64,000 nt of DNA from Mikania micrantha (GCA_009363875.1 CM018690.1:17625692-17689691); one strand, 5' to 3'. Counted from the stretch's first letter, positions 44,221-56,054 are shown. Translations and numbers: made by a program. The notes: a model not told the origin generated them from the sequence alone.

Positions 44221-45214
44221 TATATATATATATTTATATATATATATATATATAGGAATTAAATCCTATGAAAACTCGATCTTAAAGAAAAAACCCTTAA
44301 ACTGTATGTGGACTATTGATCAAACTTTAATTAGATTTCTTTTTATTTAATTACAATGGGTATATTGGTAAAAATATCACTCTCTCTCTTTCTTTATAAA
44401 TCACATCATCATCAATCTATTTCAAATCATTTCATTTCTCTTTAACACACTTTTCTCTTCCACACAGTTCTTTCTTTTTTAATTTTTTTTAATATTACTG
44501 AAAATTAATTAAACATGTTTAATATTATTAAATATCTTTTTATTTATGTAAATAATTGATATGTTTACACATGTGTAGTTTTCGGATGTACATAGTGTAA
44601 TAAAACTTGTACATTTCTAGTTCTACACATGTGTACTTTTCGATCAGATTGCATTTTTTTTTTTTGCTTAGATCAGTTTTGTGTATAGGCTATATTTTTT
44701 AAGTTGTAGTTATTGTGTGTATTTTTTTAATCCTGCACATGTGTAGTTTAGGAATTTAATAGTTGTTTCTTTGAATTTCATGAATCTGTTACACATGTGT
44801 ATTTTTTTTAACATTAGTAAACTTGTACTTTTTTATTACTACACATGTATACTTTTTCAAATCTTATACTTGTTGCTTGACCAAATGTACTTTGTGTAGT
44901 AAAACTTGTACATATTTATTTCTATACATGTGTAGTTTTTCAGATTTTATAGTTGCATGACCATGTGTACTTTGTGTAGTAAAACTTGTTTATTTTTGTT
45001 TTTTTACACATGTGTATTTTTGTTGTTTTGGTTAATTTGATGTTATTTGTATAAAATTACATATGTGTAATATTTGTTTCATATGTAAAAATACACATGT
45101 GTAATATTTTATTTTGTGGTTGAAACTTAAGAATATGTAATATTGTGTTTTGGGTAGTGAAAATTGTGTTTGATACACATTCTGTAGTTTTTTTGATACA
45201 CATACGCATATTTG

Positions 45215-45761
45215 CAATGTTTTCATAACCGGACCGGACGTCGAACCGGTCTCCTTACTGGTCAGAGGTCGGACCGGTCGAACCGGATTTAAGAACCGGA
45301 TGATTTTATATACATTTTATAAATATATATACCTATATATATAGGGAGGTATTCCATTAAGAACCAATTTTATGTTAAGAACTTGAGAACTACATAATAC
45401 ACTTATACATTATGCTTTAAGTTTTGTACAAAGAGTGGTTATTTAAAAGGGTAAAATAGTAACTTCCCCTACTTTAAAGGAAAATTACTTTTATACCCCT
45501 GAAAACATATGGTTCAAAATTAGTTCCTTTGGTTCTTTCATATTTAGTGGTTCTCAATGGAATAAGTCCCTATATATATATATGTATATATAAATTAAAA
45601 AAAAAAAAATTTTAAAACGGTTCAACCACCGGTCCGACCACCGGTATTCCGGTCCAACCGCCGGTTCGCCGGTTCGACCAAAAACGGCCAAGTACCTCTA
45701 ACCTGACCGATCCGACCACCGGTTCCCGGTTCGACCGGCTGGTCCGATTTTAAAAACATTG
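45215..45761. mobile_element. hAT-type MITE, copy 1
   Basis: Terminal inverted repeats CAATGTTTTCATAACCGGAC ... GGTCCGATTTTAAAAACATTG with a perfect 8-bp target duplication CATATTTG (45207-45214 and 45762-45769), diagnostic of hAT. The subterminal regions are full of CCGGTTCGACC-type repeats. A 227-bp MITE is nested inside. A relative lies at 48.24-48.55 kb. Confidence 0.9.
45344..45570. mobile_element. TA-flanked MITE nested in hAT MITE
   Basis: 227 bp bounded by TATATA on both sides, with inverted ends GGGAGGTATTCCATTAAGAACCA and TGGTTCTCAATGGAATAAGTCCC (imperfect). No ORF. It is another member of the group of elements sitting in TA repeats in this window. Confidence 0.75.
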
Positions 45762-46183
45762 CATATTTGTTTGTTTCTTAAAAAATGACTTTTTTATTTT
45801 TGCTGTTGTTATATTTTAGAAAATATTTTTTTAACCTAATTAAAACACTACACATGTGTAGTATCTGGGTAATCATATATATAAAAGAAAGATAGAGACT
45901 GAGAGAGAGGACATAGGAGAAAGAAGAGATAATAAGAAAAATACCCTTTTACCCCTTTAAGGGGTAAAATAAACATTTTCTTTTCAAAACTCCAATTAAA
46001 TATTAAACTTTAATTCTAGACACATGCTTTTAAAATACTAATCATTTAAAATTAAATATATATTAATTTGCCTTTGGAATTGTCTCAAGTTATTTTCGAG
46101 TACATAGGTTTCTTGTCTTTTTTATTTTATTTTAATCTGAATGTTGTTTTTATTGAACCACAATATATTTCATTGATAGTTTA

Positions 46184-46400
46184 TGTTGGGGTAAACAACA
46201 ATTGATATCCAAACCTCAAATTAACTTACTGGATCTCAAAGAAACTCACGAACTTCTTATTATTCACCATGCTAAAACTCGTTTACAATCATCCTATTTA
46301 TAATAAAAAACAAACGATAAAAAATAAAACTAACATGACTAAAAACTAGGAACCAGCTTATTCAAATTAACATTTATCCAAATAAGGATTATCTCCAACA
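46184..46400. mobile_element. 217-bp solo LTR
   Basis: TGTTGGGGTAAAC ... TATCTCCAACA with inverted TGTTGG/CCAACA ends and a perfect 5-bp target duplication GTTTA (46179-46183, 46401-46405). No internal domain is present. The small size suggests a TRIM or small copia-type element. The homologous left copy at about 5.55 kb lacks the insert. Confidence 0.88.
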
Positions 46401-46765
46401 GTTTATTACATGTAAAACAAATAAGTTATTTTTTGAATGGCAAATAAGTTAATTGACCGAAGAGTTTTATTGCGTTTTTTATATGTTTTTTTGTTTTAGT
46501 AAATATTATATTTGATACAAGAATTCCATTGAGTTTTTATTTTTTTTATATATTTATAATAAGTTCATGACATTGAAAAATAATATCAATTTATTATAAA
46601 TTTACATCAATTATGGAGTTAATAATTATAAAACAGTGATTTGATAATCGGTTTAATGGTTCAGTTATAAGCTGATTTGACCTATCAAACCAGTAAATTA
46701 GTAATAGAATCGTTTTGATTTTTTTGTATGTTTTAGAAACTTAACGCAGATATGTTTTAGGTATG

Positions 46766-46847
46766 TTACTTTTATACCCTTCTATATTTGTGGCTAAAAT
46801 TGATTTTTTTAGTTTTCAAGTTTAAATAGTTCTCGTTTGAACATCCC
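46766..46847. mobile_element. 82-bp insert with 9-bp flanking duplication
   Basis: Flanked by TTAGGTATG at 46757-46765 and 46848-46856. A 9-bp duplication suggests a Mutator-like event. Part of the insert (TTACTTTTATACCC) also occurs in the 45344-45570 MITE. It is absent from the left homologous copy. Confidence 0.55.
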
Positions 46848-46970
46848 TTAGGTATGTATTTATTATCTTATACTAATATTTATTAGTTACTAAAATTTGA
46901 GTCATGGATATTTTGAATATAAGTTAAAGAATTAAAATAGAACCTAACAAACGTTTAATAATCTGAATTA

Positions 46971-47458
46971 CTATATATAATTAAAAAGCATGAAATTAAA
47001 TAGTAAAAATATATATTAAATAGAGTGTGGGTCCCATGATATTATATACATATATACACACACATATGTATGTATGTGTGGTGTGTGTATATATGTATAT
47101 ATATTAATAGTAATGTATAGTGCATAGGTGTCTGATCCATGTAGTGACGTTCTAAAAGTTTAGACTTTGACCAGAAGAAGTTTTTTTAACTTTGAAAATT
47201 AGTAAACACATATGAGAATATTAAATTTGAGATATTTGCTTGGAGATTTGGGTTTTTATTAAATGTGAGAGATTTGCTTATAGATTTGGGTTTTTGTTGG
47301 TTTAGATGTTAGGTTTAGACTTTAGGAATTAGGGTTTAGTTTGTGATGAGAGATTTATTTTTGCTATGTAACTTATGTTTTTGCAGATGATATATAATAC
47401 TCGTTCTCAAAAGTGTACTGTGATAACCTGCCGCAGCGCACGGGTGAAATAAATCTAG
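46971..47458 (+). mobile_element. Helitron-like non-autonomous element
   Basis: 488 bp absent from the homologous left copy. It ends CGCACGGGTGAAATAAATCTAG followed by T, with a short GC-rich hairpin (CCG/CGG arms) just before, as in plant Helitron 3' ends (CTRR). The 5' end is CTATATATAA after A, close to but not exactly the canonical TC start. There is no target duplication, as expected. It contains a TA/CA microsatellite at 47040-47105. Confidence 0.65.
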
Positions 47459-48237
47459 TTATAGGCAATTTAGTATGTTCTAGTCGCCAGTCGGCGTGTA
47501 ATGCGAGGGATCTATATGTAACTTAAGGCTCTTCTAGAACATCAATATTCGAAATTCAAAGGATGCAAAGTAGAAAGTACGACGATTTTAGGAAAAAGAA
47601 TATGATAACTTTTTTTTTATCAACAGCAAAAGAATATGATATCTAAACTCTATGCAATACAAGATTTTAAAATATGTTTTAATAGAAACTATTTGTATCT
47701 CCGCCACGTGTTGCGGCGGAGTATTCCAAGCTTTACGAGCTTTGTTTCTAAGCTTTAAGAAACTCAAGACGTAGTTGATAGGTATCTTGTAATTAACAAA
47801 TTAAATTAGCAAAAGTTAAAAACTAACACTACAAGAAATTATAGTGTTTACCAACACATAATCTACCCACACTTGTAAATGTGTAGGTAAATTACCTACA
47901 CATGTATGTATATGTGTAGGTAATGGTTGATTATATATTTTCATAATGACCTACACTTAATATGTGTTGGTAACATGCTTTAGCTACACTTAAGATTGGT
48001 GGGAAATTTCCCCCCAAAATATACCATCTATTAAATGTCTAATTACCTACACATGTGACAAATTTATGTTATGCGTAAGCAAATTATCTACACATGTAAA
48101 AAAATTAAAATATGTGTGGATAATTGATTGTTTTTACCAATATATAATATGTGTAATATGGTATAAAATGTAATTCATATTTAATTTAAGGAGTGTACGT
48201 GGTGAGTGAAAAAGGCTGCAAATGTTTTATTGAAAAA

Positions 48238-48547
48238 CAATGTTTTTAAAACGGACCGAACGTCGAACCGGTTTTTTACTGGCTAGCGATCGGATTCGTT
48301 ATACTTCATTTAAGAACCGGATGACGTCATAAATATTATATAAATATATATACATATTTATATTATATATATAATAAAAATATAAAATATTTTAAAAAAA
48401 CCGGTTCGACTGCCCGGTTTCCTGGTTCGACCATTGGCCCATCGGTTCAACCGGCCGGTTCCTTCAATAACGGTTCCGAGCATATAACCGGCCCGCCTTG
48501 ACACCGAATCCTGGTCTGGCCGGTCTGGTCCGAGTTTGAAAACATTG
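48238..48547. mobile_element. hAT-type MITE, copy 2
   Basis: CAATGTTTTTAAAACGGACC ... CCGAGTTTGAAAACATTG, with the same CCGGTTCGACC subterminal repeats as the 45.2-kb copy. No 8-bp duplication survives; a TA-flanked MITE directly abuts its right end. Confidence 0.75.
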
Positions 48548-48558
48548 ATATATATATA

Positions 48559-48945
48559 GGGGATGGTTCAAATGTTAACCCTCTCTTATATCGTTAACCC
48601 GTGTTAACCCGGCACTTTTTGCCCGAATCTTTGTTTTTTTTCATGGTTTTTAATTTGCATAAATAGGGGGGTTTCTTTTTTGTGTTTTTGCTAATTCATC
48701 ACCGTTTAGAAATTATTTACAAATGTAAGTAAATTACATTTACTTGCATTTAGTAAATGTAAAAAAATTACATTTACTTACATTTGTAAATAATTTCTAA
48801 ACGGTGATGAATTAGCAAAAACACAAAAAGAAACCCCCCTATTTATGCATAATAAAACATTGAAAAAAAACAAAGATTCGGGCAAAAAGTGCCAGGTTAA
48901 CACGGGTTAACGATATAAGAAAGGGTTAACATTTGAACCTCTCCC
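48559..48945. mobile_element. Palindromic TA-flanked MITE (copy 2)
   Basis: 387 bp between TATATATA tracts; left arm GGTTCAAATGTTAACC ... CGAATCTTTGTTTTTTTT and right arm are near-perfect reverse complements. Arm cores match copy 1 at 7.3 kb while terminal and central parts differ. Confidence 0.85.
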
Positions 48946-50999
48946 TATATATATATATATCTTATAACTATATATAACAGAGATAGGATAGAGAAAGTGA
49001 AGATATCTTAAAATAAAGAAATATACAAATGTGTAATTATTTATTTATAATCTATATTAATATGCTTTATATAATACATACAAGAGAGAAGGTTAAAAAT
49101 CTTAAAATTAAGAAATGTACAAAATTTACAACATAGTGTACAACTTATTCATTCAATGGTGAATTCCTTATTCATTCACCGTCTCTCATTTTTGAATTCC
49201 CGCTCTCCAAAAAAACCCTAATTTGAAATCTTCTCCTCCCACGAATCCTCTCTCAACCATTTGATTCTATGTCTCTCTCTACACCTAATATTCACTCGAT
49301 GAGATGGAGCTCTTTTGGATCCAGCCTTAAGTTGCAGAAAACTTAAGTTGATCGTTGTTCTTGACACGTGTTGTTCTTATCACTTTCATTGCAAACTCAA
49401 GGTACTCCCTTAAATTGTTCTTTTGCTAACGATTGATACTTAGGGATTGTTAAATATAAAACCCAAGTGGTTCTCAAGTTTGTTCATGAGGGTATTTATC
49501 ATTCTCATGCGTATGTTCTTCGTGGTTTGCGGTTTACAAAATATTTTTTGGGGTTTTTAGCAGATGATGATCATACGAGTTAGGGCTTAATTATAGTGAT
49601 GTTTTCATGATTTATGGCTGCATCTATACCATTTTGTTGTTGTTGACCATCTATAAGTAGATATTTGACTCTAATAAGTCTCCTCATCACAGTGTTTAAG
49701 GCCCAAGTTGAACAATATGTGCAATGTTTTGCATTTATGTTTTTCTTAAGTTGATTTCCTTCCCAAATCACATATAATATTGAATTCTATAAATCATTAT
49801 TTTACACAGATATCGTGCTTTGTTGATTATTTGAACAAAATGAAGATCAGAACTTGGTTTTGGTTGCAAGACAAAATGCTATTGATTGGATTTCAAAGGT
49901 TTGTTTCATTTTTAATGTCAAGATGATGTGGAAGTAGACTCAAGATGATCCAGGTATACATGTGTGTGTATTGAGTTCTTTTTGTTATGTATGTATGTAT
50001 GTAGTAACTTCCGTGTTATGTTATTCAATCATAACTTAATTTTTGTTTATATGTATATATACAGTCCTGTTTGTATGTATGAATGTATGCTATGCAGGTA
50101 TTGTTGTTGAACAAAAAATGGTTCTTAAAGACCGAAGTAGGAGGATAACGAAGCATGAAATTCATCTTAAGTTTATTATTTATTTTTATTGAATTATGAA
50201 ACACCGTAAGGCGTTGTTTATTATTGATGAACTTATCTTACAGTATAACAATGATGATAATTACAATGCAAACATTATCTTTTTATTTTTTATTTTTCAA
50301 TATTTCTTATTTACTTTCTTATTTTCAAATTAATGCAGGACACCAGACACAAATGGATCAGCATAAATGGTATCACGCCAAACAAGCCTCTTGATCTTGC
50401 AGTCTTGGAGCCACCTCCATCAAGCACATCATAACAATTTCAAAGAGATACATCAGTGATGAAAATATTAATGAGTGAAGTAGTTTTGGTTTTATCTATA
50501 AACTCGTGACTTATGAATAATATATGTTTTGTTAGTTAAGTATTTTCAATGACGGGTACTTTACTTTTATGGTTTGAAAAATAATGTTTGAAGATATTTA
50601 ATTAAGAGTGGTAATTTTGGTCGCATACTCGCATAAGTATCTATTTGTATATGCAATTTTGTATTTGTTGGCATGGATTTGAATATAATTACCTGCATAT
50701 ATCATGATTAATGTCAACATATAAATATATTTTTACCAACACATATTACTCAATATTTACACATATACCACTCTTATCTACACATAATTTCCTTTTTACC
50801 CACACATGTATGTGTAAGTATAGTGTGATATATACCTACACATAAGTGATGTGTGGGTAATGATCTATATCAACAGTCATGAGGCCACACATCATGACAC
50901 TTAATTTATGTGTAGGTAAAAACAGTTACCTAAACATAATAGGCTTTTACCTACACATACTAAATGTGGGTAAATACTCAAATTTCTTGTAGTGTAAAA

Positions 51000-51720
51000 C
51001 CTAAATCACTCACATTTATATCATCAATACACATACCCCTTTTCTTTTTAATATTTTATAAACACCGGGGTACTACTGTGAAACTTTCTTGATCATATGA
51101 TATGTGTCACTGTTATCTGTGTAATTTCATGTGAACTTGTTGAGAACTTGTGGATTTAATGAGATTTTGCCTATAGAACATAACTCTATTACAGAACTTA
51201 AAAGTCCTCATTCCTTGAACTGTATCTAGTAAACCCATTGGGGCCGAACAGGTAACAATGATAGTACTATCGGCTGACAACCCATTTGCTAGGAGTTTGC
51301 AACTCCCCTTGTTGTGAATGTTTGTTACCTGTTTTCAGAACTTCTTAATGTTGTGATAGACATTAAGAAAATGAGGCATTAAGATGTTACCGACGGGTAG
51401 TATCTTATAGAACGAGAACGGAGTAGTCAGAAAGGAACTAGATACGGGTCCCATAGTTATCTTGAACTGAACATTTTGAAAACTTGCATATCATATCATA
51501 TTATTGAACTTGAACTTTATGATCTCACCAGCTTTTGTGCTGATCTTTCAAACTCAAACGTTTTTGCAGGGAGATAGTGACCACCGTGAGGCTGCACTTT
51601 CAACCTCTTGTAATTAAATAAATTAGTTTGACTAATAAACGTAATTGTATACTGTAATGTTGGTTGTAATGACGAAACCTTGTAATGTATTTACTTTAAG
51701 TTAATCTGTGTGTTGTGATA
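51000..51720 (+). other. Probable degraded LTR fragment
   Basis: No ORF. Phrases such as CTCACCAGCTTTTGTGCTGA and TTTTTGCAGGGAGA resemble the 3' part of plant Ty3/gypsy LTRs (a similar CTCACCAGCGAAAGCTGACTTG occurs in the non-coding element's LTRs). Boundaries not found. Confidence 0.35.
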
Positions 51721-52549
51721 CCGCATCCAAAGATGCGGCATCTTCCAAGAAGAAATAAAAGGAAGATGCCTATCGAGAAAAGCTTAAGTAGTTCCTTTTG
51801 AACTACAACTTCTCAAAGAGTCAGCTTGCTCCTATGAAGAATTCCATCTTGGATCTACATGTAAGAGAAATCAAAAGCAAGATAGCCAGGGAGAATTACC
51901 TTTAGTGGAGCAGATCCAGGCACAACAGGAGGCCCTAAACCTAGGCCTCCAGGGAATCTTCTAGGGAAGAATAATTGAAAAACCTCTCTCTAATGTAGCA
52001 TTCAAAGAGAGTTTGGAAGATATGTATGATGCCTCAAAGAATGCATTCTTCCATAAGAAAGAGACTCCTTCTCCACCATCCAGTCCTTCGTATGATAACA
52101 TGCACGTTTTCTCAGTGATCAAAATCAAAAGAAGTCAAACAAAGCAACAAACCACTGATCCTGAGGAACAATCAAGGATGGAAGGAGAAAAGGAAGCACT
52201 AGTTTCCACTAAAGCTGCAGTGGGTTCCACGGAAGAAAAGGCTTCCACTGAAGAGGCAGCGACTTCCACTGAAGCTGAAATGGCTTCCACTGAAGCTACA
52301 ATGGCTTCCGCTGAAGCTGAAATGGATTCCATTGAAGCAACGGCTTCCCCTAAAGCAGAAGCCACTCCAGAAGCCACTAAAATTGAGGATGATGAAAGAG
52401 AGCAGGAGGAACAAGAACAAGGGAGTACACCCTCAGGTCAGATAGTTCCTTTTAAAAGGCGTGGTCCTTTCAGAAGGAGAAAGACTGTGGCAAGAAGAAA
52501 ACGACATGAGGAAATGCGCAAAAGTGTGTACTTTCCTATTGTTGAATGA
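51721..52549 (+). pseudogene. Degenerate ORF with Ser-Thr-Glu-Ala repeat (retroelement-associated, unknown)
   Basis: Coding-like sequence starts near 51770 (KEDAYREKL ... LDLHVREIKSKIAREN), changes frame near 51900, meets a TAG at 51962-51964, then stays open for 178 residues to 52549 (first ATG at 52022). The open part has a PSPPSSPS patch, an imperfect repeat of GCTTCCACTGAAGCTGAAATG-type units giving STEAEMA, an acidic stretch and a strongly basic tail (KRRGPFRRRKTVARRKR). The shape suggests an accessory or Gag-like retroelement protein. I do not recognise the family; stops and frame changes indicate decay. Confidence 0.5.
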
Positions 52550-53600
52550 AGCTACTCATCCTTGGAGAAGATGTTTGTATTAAGATACTGCAATAGGAAC
52601 ATTGTGAAACTCCAGGATTATCTGATCTATAGTCTTCCTGCTTCAAACATCTTTAATCTACCAAACCTGCCTCTACCCAATCCAGATAATGATTTTGAAG
52701 GACGACTCGCGATAATTCTTGTTCAGAGAAGAGCTGAAAACTTAATAAATGAAGGTCATAAATTTTGGTGGCATCAGCCCAGGGGGAGACGGTAAGGATC
52801 ATTAAGTCTGATGCGCACCAAAACATCTCTGGATCTAGTCTTGGACTTTCGGAAGACAAACAACCGTTGAAAGATAAGAATTAACTTTCGGAAGAACCAT
52901 TGCTTCCGAAGGATAATTCTCTTCCACTGAAATCTATACAAATAGCCTGAAACTTCCGAATCCCTCTTCAATACTTAGAGGTTCCGATCATTCATCAGCT
53001 GTTCCGATCATCAGTGGTTCCCAAGACAAAGACTTCCGAAGACTTTCTCTTACAAAGATTATGTATACTTATAAAAATAATCAGAGCTGCTTTCTCACAT
53101 TCAGATCAACAAAGAAGACATTCCGATGTTAGTCAGCAGTAAAGAAGATTTTTCAGAACTACAAAGATACGAAGAAGTTAATGCCTTTTGTTGCTTAACG
53201 ATATTTAATGTAAAAGTCAATGGAGTCTTTTGTATTAATTGTAATTAATATGGCTTGGCCTGTCAAGATCATAACAGATACTAGATTTAGCATACATTTG
53301 TTTCTTGTGTTTTGTCGAGCCGTGTATCCCTACGAGGATACATCTGTAGGTCTTAGTATATAATCCTTTACTTGTAACTTAGCAAGGCACGAGTGTGTGC
53401 TTGAGCTGTTGAGTCTTTGTTCACTTTGCATTTGAACAAAATATATTTTGACCTTGAAAGAAACTTTATTTGTGTATTGTATTTGTTCTGCAAGTGTGAG
53501 TGAGTCGAGTTGATAGAACTTTCTGCATCTATCAAGCTCGGTAGAAGATTGCTTGTGAAAGTGTTGTGTCAAGATACATAACCCGATCCAACACACGCTA
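52550..53600 (+). other. Retroelement remnant, possible LTR end
   Basis: A 77-codon frame at 52562-52795 may extend the decayed coding region above. Downstream sequence is rich in TTCCGAA/TTCCGAT motifs, then non-coding, ending near 53594 with CCGATCCAACA, a typical LTR 3' end (inverse of TGTTGGAT). No matching 5' end was found. Confidence 0.35.
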
Positions 53601-53684
53601 TTATGTACTTATATTTTAGATTAACCATTGGATGATATTTAGTAAGTTTAGTTCATTTTTCATGTGTTATATTATCTTCATTTC

Positions 53685-53704
53685 CACACACACACACACA
53701 CACA
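53685..53704. repeat. (CA)n microsatellite
   Basis: Ten consecutive CA units next to the left end of the fold-back element. Confidence 0.9.
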
Positions 53705-53712
53705 TCTAAGAT

Positions 53713-55195
53713 TGGGCTCAAATCATAACCCATGAATAGAGCAATAACCCATTAACTCAAATCTAATGGCTAGTCAAAAAGGTGAGTGTATAGGATTGTG
53801 ATATTTGTCATCTTTCATATTTAAAGACCGAAGGGTATTTTAGTCATTTGCACCATATTAAAAAGCTGGAATTAATTTAGTGGTGCAATGTGTCACATTA
53901 TAATATATTTTAATATATTTACTTTTTTTATTTAAAGTTTACCCCCTCTTTTTTTATATATTTATAACTTTTTTATGCTATAATATTTTTTTATAAAAAT
54001 TGCACTATTTTACTCGTCTTATTTTTCTCTTTAATTTCGTTATAGTCTTGACTAGGTTTTTTTTTTATCTTTTATCGGATATTCGTATTTACATCAATGT
54101 AACAAGTATAGAAATAAAAATTATTTGTAACAAGTTGTAACGAATTTGAGTTTACATTGTTGTAGAATAAATAAGAGTTACGTTTAGGAGTGTAAACAAG
54201 CCAAGCCGGTCCTGAGCTCGTTAATTCCGTTATATTTTTTACTACGTTTTTTTATTTTTTTTCCGGATGTTCGTATTTACATCAATGTAACAAGTAGAAA
54301 CGTAACAGACTGTTTGTAACGAATTGTAACAAATTTTGGTTTACGTTGCTGTAAATTAAAAATGACCTACGTTTAGGGTGTAAAACGAGCCGAGTCGATC
54401 CCAAGCTTGTTAAGGCTTGAGCTCGGCTCGTTTAGACAAAATAAAAGATATAAAGTAGGCCTAACACATTTGTTGCATCATTGTAATTAAATAACTGACA
54501 CAATTCAACCATATTTAATTTACTGCAATGTAAACCAAAATTCGTTACAAAATCATTTTAAATTTATTATAAACATAACTTTGATTTGACTTTGACTAAA
54601 AATTTTGGATTTACATTAATGTAACGACCATAAATATAACACATTCTTTTGAATAAACACGCTCCAAACCATATTTACTGCTGTGAATAAAAATCAAAAG
54701 AATTTTTATATTTATGGTCTTTACATTGATGTAAATCCAATTTTTAGTCAAAGTTAAATAAAAGTTACGTTTATAATAAATTTAAAACGATTACATTGCC
54801 GTAAATTAAATATGGTTACATTGTATCAGTTATTTAATTACAATGATGCAACAAATATGTAAGGCTTACTTTATATCTTTTATTTTGTCTAAACGAGCCA
54901 AGCTCAAGCCTTAACGAGCTTGGGATCGACTTAGCTCGTTTTACACCCTAAATGTAGGTCATTTTTAATTCACAGCAACGTAAACCAAAATTCGTTACAA
55001 ACTATGTGTTATGTTTATACTTGTTACATTGATGTAAATACAAATATCCGGAAAAAAAATAAAAAAACGTAGTCAAGAATATAACGGAATTAACGAGCTC
55101 TGGATCGGCTTGGCTCCTTTACACTCCTAAACGTAACCCTTATTTATTCTACATGGGTTATTGATCTATACATGGGTTATTATTTGAACATTTCC
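53713..55195. mobile_element. 1.5-kb fold-back element
   Basis: Ends: GGGCTCAAATCATAACCCATG and, inverted, GGAAATGTTCAAATAATAACCCATG. Long internal arms are complementary: the GTTTACGTTGCTGTAAATTAA / AAGCTTGTTAAGGCTTGAGCTCG region at 54345-54430 reappears inverted at 54895-54990. The centre is near 54.6 kb. No ORF. The left arm shares TTTACCCCC...TTTATATA...TTATAACTTTTT sequence with the TA-flanked long elements. Confidence 0.8.
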
Positions 55196-55221
55196 TTATA
55201 TAATGAACAGATATGAGATTA

Positions 55222-56054
55222 TAGGGGTGTTCAACGGTTCTGATTACGGTTTAAACGGTTAATTCGATTCAGTTTAAACGGTTTTGCAATTATTTTTACC
55301 CTAACCGTAAACCGAACCGTATTCGAGATGAGCAAAACCGAACCGAATTCAAATCGGTTCGGATTCGGTTAACAACCGAACAACCCGAATTCAACCGTTT
55401 CAACCGAATTTAGTCAAAGGCGGAAAAAACCCTAGTTAGATAAACCCTAACATGTAAGAATCGTTCAACTTTCAAAAAAGCCCTGATCAAATAACCTACT
55501 ATAATTAGGTACCTGCTGGTGCAGATTGATTTTATGGCGTCTTTGAGTACAAATCGAAAAATGGAACCGCGCAGGTCAACCGGAAGAGACGAATGGAGCA
55601 TATTTCAGAACGAGTTTTGGAGGTTGGAGAAAGCGGCAGTGGCTGCCCGGCAGTGGGGGTTAGCGATGGCTGGCGGTGGGGGTGTGCGGTGGCTGCCGGT
55701 GGGGTGTGCGGTGGCCGGTGGGTTGGAGCTGAGGGAGTGTCGGGTGGATCGAGAACTATTGGAATTTGGGTTTTAAAAATCGATTGTTGCCACCTGTTTC
55801 CAAGGGTTTCTTACACTTTAAAAAAATAAAAATAGTATATTTGATTATTTATTCGGTTTAAATGGTTTAAATCGAATAACCGAATCTCTAAAAATACTAG
55901 AACCGAAGACCCACCCGAAAACCGAATTTGTAAAACGGATACGGTTTGGAACCGGACCGGAAACCGTATTCGCAATTCGATTCGGTTTCTTTCAGTTACG
56001 GATACGGTTTGGATAACGGTTTTAAATGGTTTTCGGCTATTTTGAACACCCCTA
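55222..56054. mobile_element. Fold-back / hAT-like MITE with TAGGGGTGTTCAA ends
   Basis: TAGGGGTGTTCAACGG at the left and CTATTTTGAACACCCCTA at the right are inverted. Subterminal regions carry AACCGAATTC / CGGTTTAAACGG repeats in opposite orientation. Such termini are common in plant hAT MITEs, but I find no perfect 8-bp duplication. The centre (55430-55780) is GC-rich with chance ORFs on both strands (GGTGGGGGTGTGCGGTGG); probably captured or low-complexity sequence. Confidence 0.7.

Larger units (their letters stand above)
44566..45860. repeat. Dispersed 12-bp palindromes TACACATGTGTA
   Basis: Perfect copies at 44566, 44624, 44790, 45005, 45092 and 45849; one-mismatch copies at 44734, 44841, 44924 and 45058. 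The core CACATGTG is an E-box. Nine of the ten lie within 540 bases. Related CCTACACATG motifs form the subterminal repeats of the CACTA element at 47.8-51.0 kb. Confidence 0.85.
44221..46075. other. AT-rich non-coding block with (TA)n and ACACATGTGTA repeats
   Basis: Starts with a TA-rich tract. Left (CTCTCTCTCTTTCTTTATAAAT near 44375) and right (AAGAAAGATAGAGACTGAGAGAGAG near 45885) parts are roughly inverted, so the block may itself be one degenerate TIR element. It holds the palindrome array and the hAT MITE listed separately. No gene seen. Confidence 0.4.
46110..47695 (+). repeat. Diverged direct repeat, right copy (with three insertions)
   Basis: Same-orientation homologue of 5466-6262. 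It is interrupted by a solo LTR (46184-46400), an 82-bp insert (46766-46847) and a Helitron-like insert (46971-47458); the left copy has none of these and so shows the empty sites. Confidence 0.8.
47827..50994. mobile_element. Non-autonomous CACTA element
   Basis: 3168 bp beginning CACTACAAGAAAT and ending ATTTCTTGTAGTG, with a 3-bp target duplication TAA (47824-47826, 50995-50997). Subterminal regions at both ends are packed with ACCTACACAT / ATGTGTAGGTAA repeats, the expected transposase-binding array. Two MITEs are nested in the left half. The middle (about 49.15-50.45 kb) looks like host-type transcribed sequence (AAACCCTAA box, CT-rich leader, TGCAG acceptor before ACACCAGACACAAATGG) and may be captured gene fragments. 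No transposase ORF is present. Confidence 0.9.

Noticed and set aside
48238..48547. 8-bp target duplication for the second hAT MITE
   Set aside because: Flanks TTGAAAAA and ATATATAT do not match; the right flank is occupied by another MITE.
52135..52420. Ala/Ser-rich minus-strand ORFs
   Set aside because: Antisense shadows of the STEAEMA repeat in the plus-strand frame.
55519..55829. GC-rich overlapping ORFs in the TAGGGGTGTTCAA element
   Set aside because: Two frames on the same strand and no domain; low-complexity GGTGGGGGTG sequence inside a MITE.
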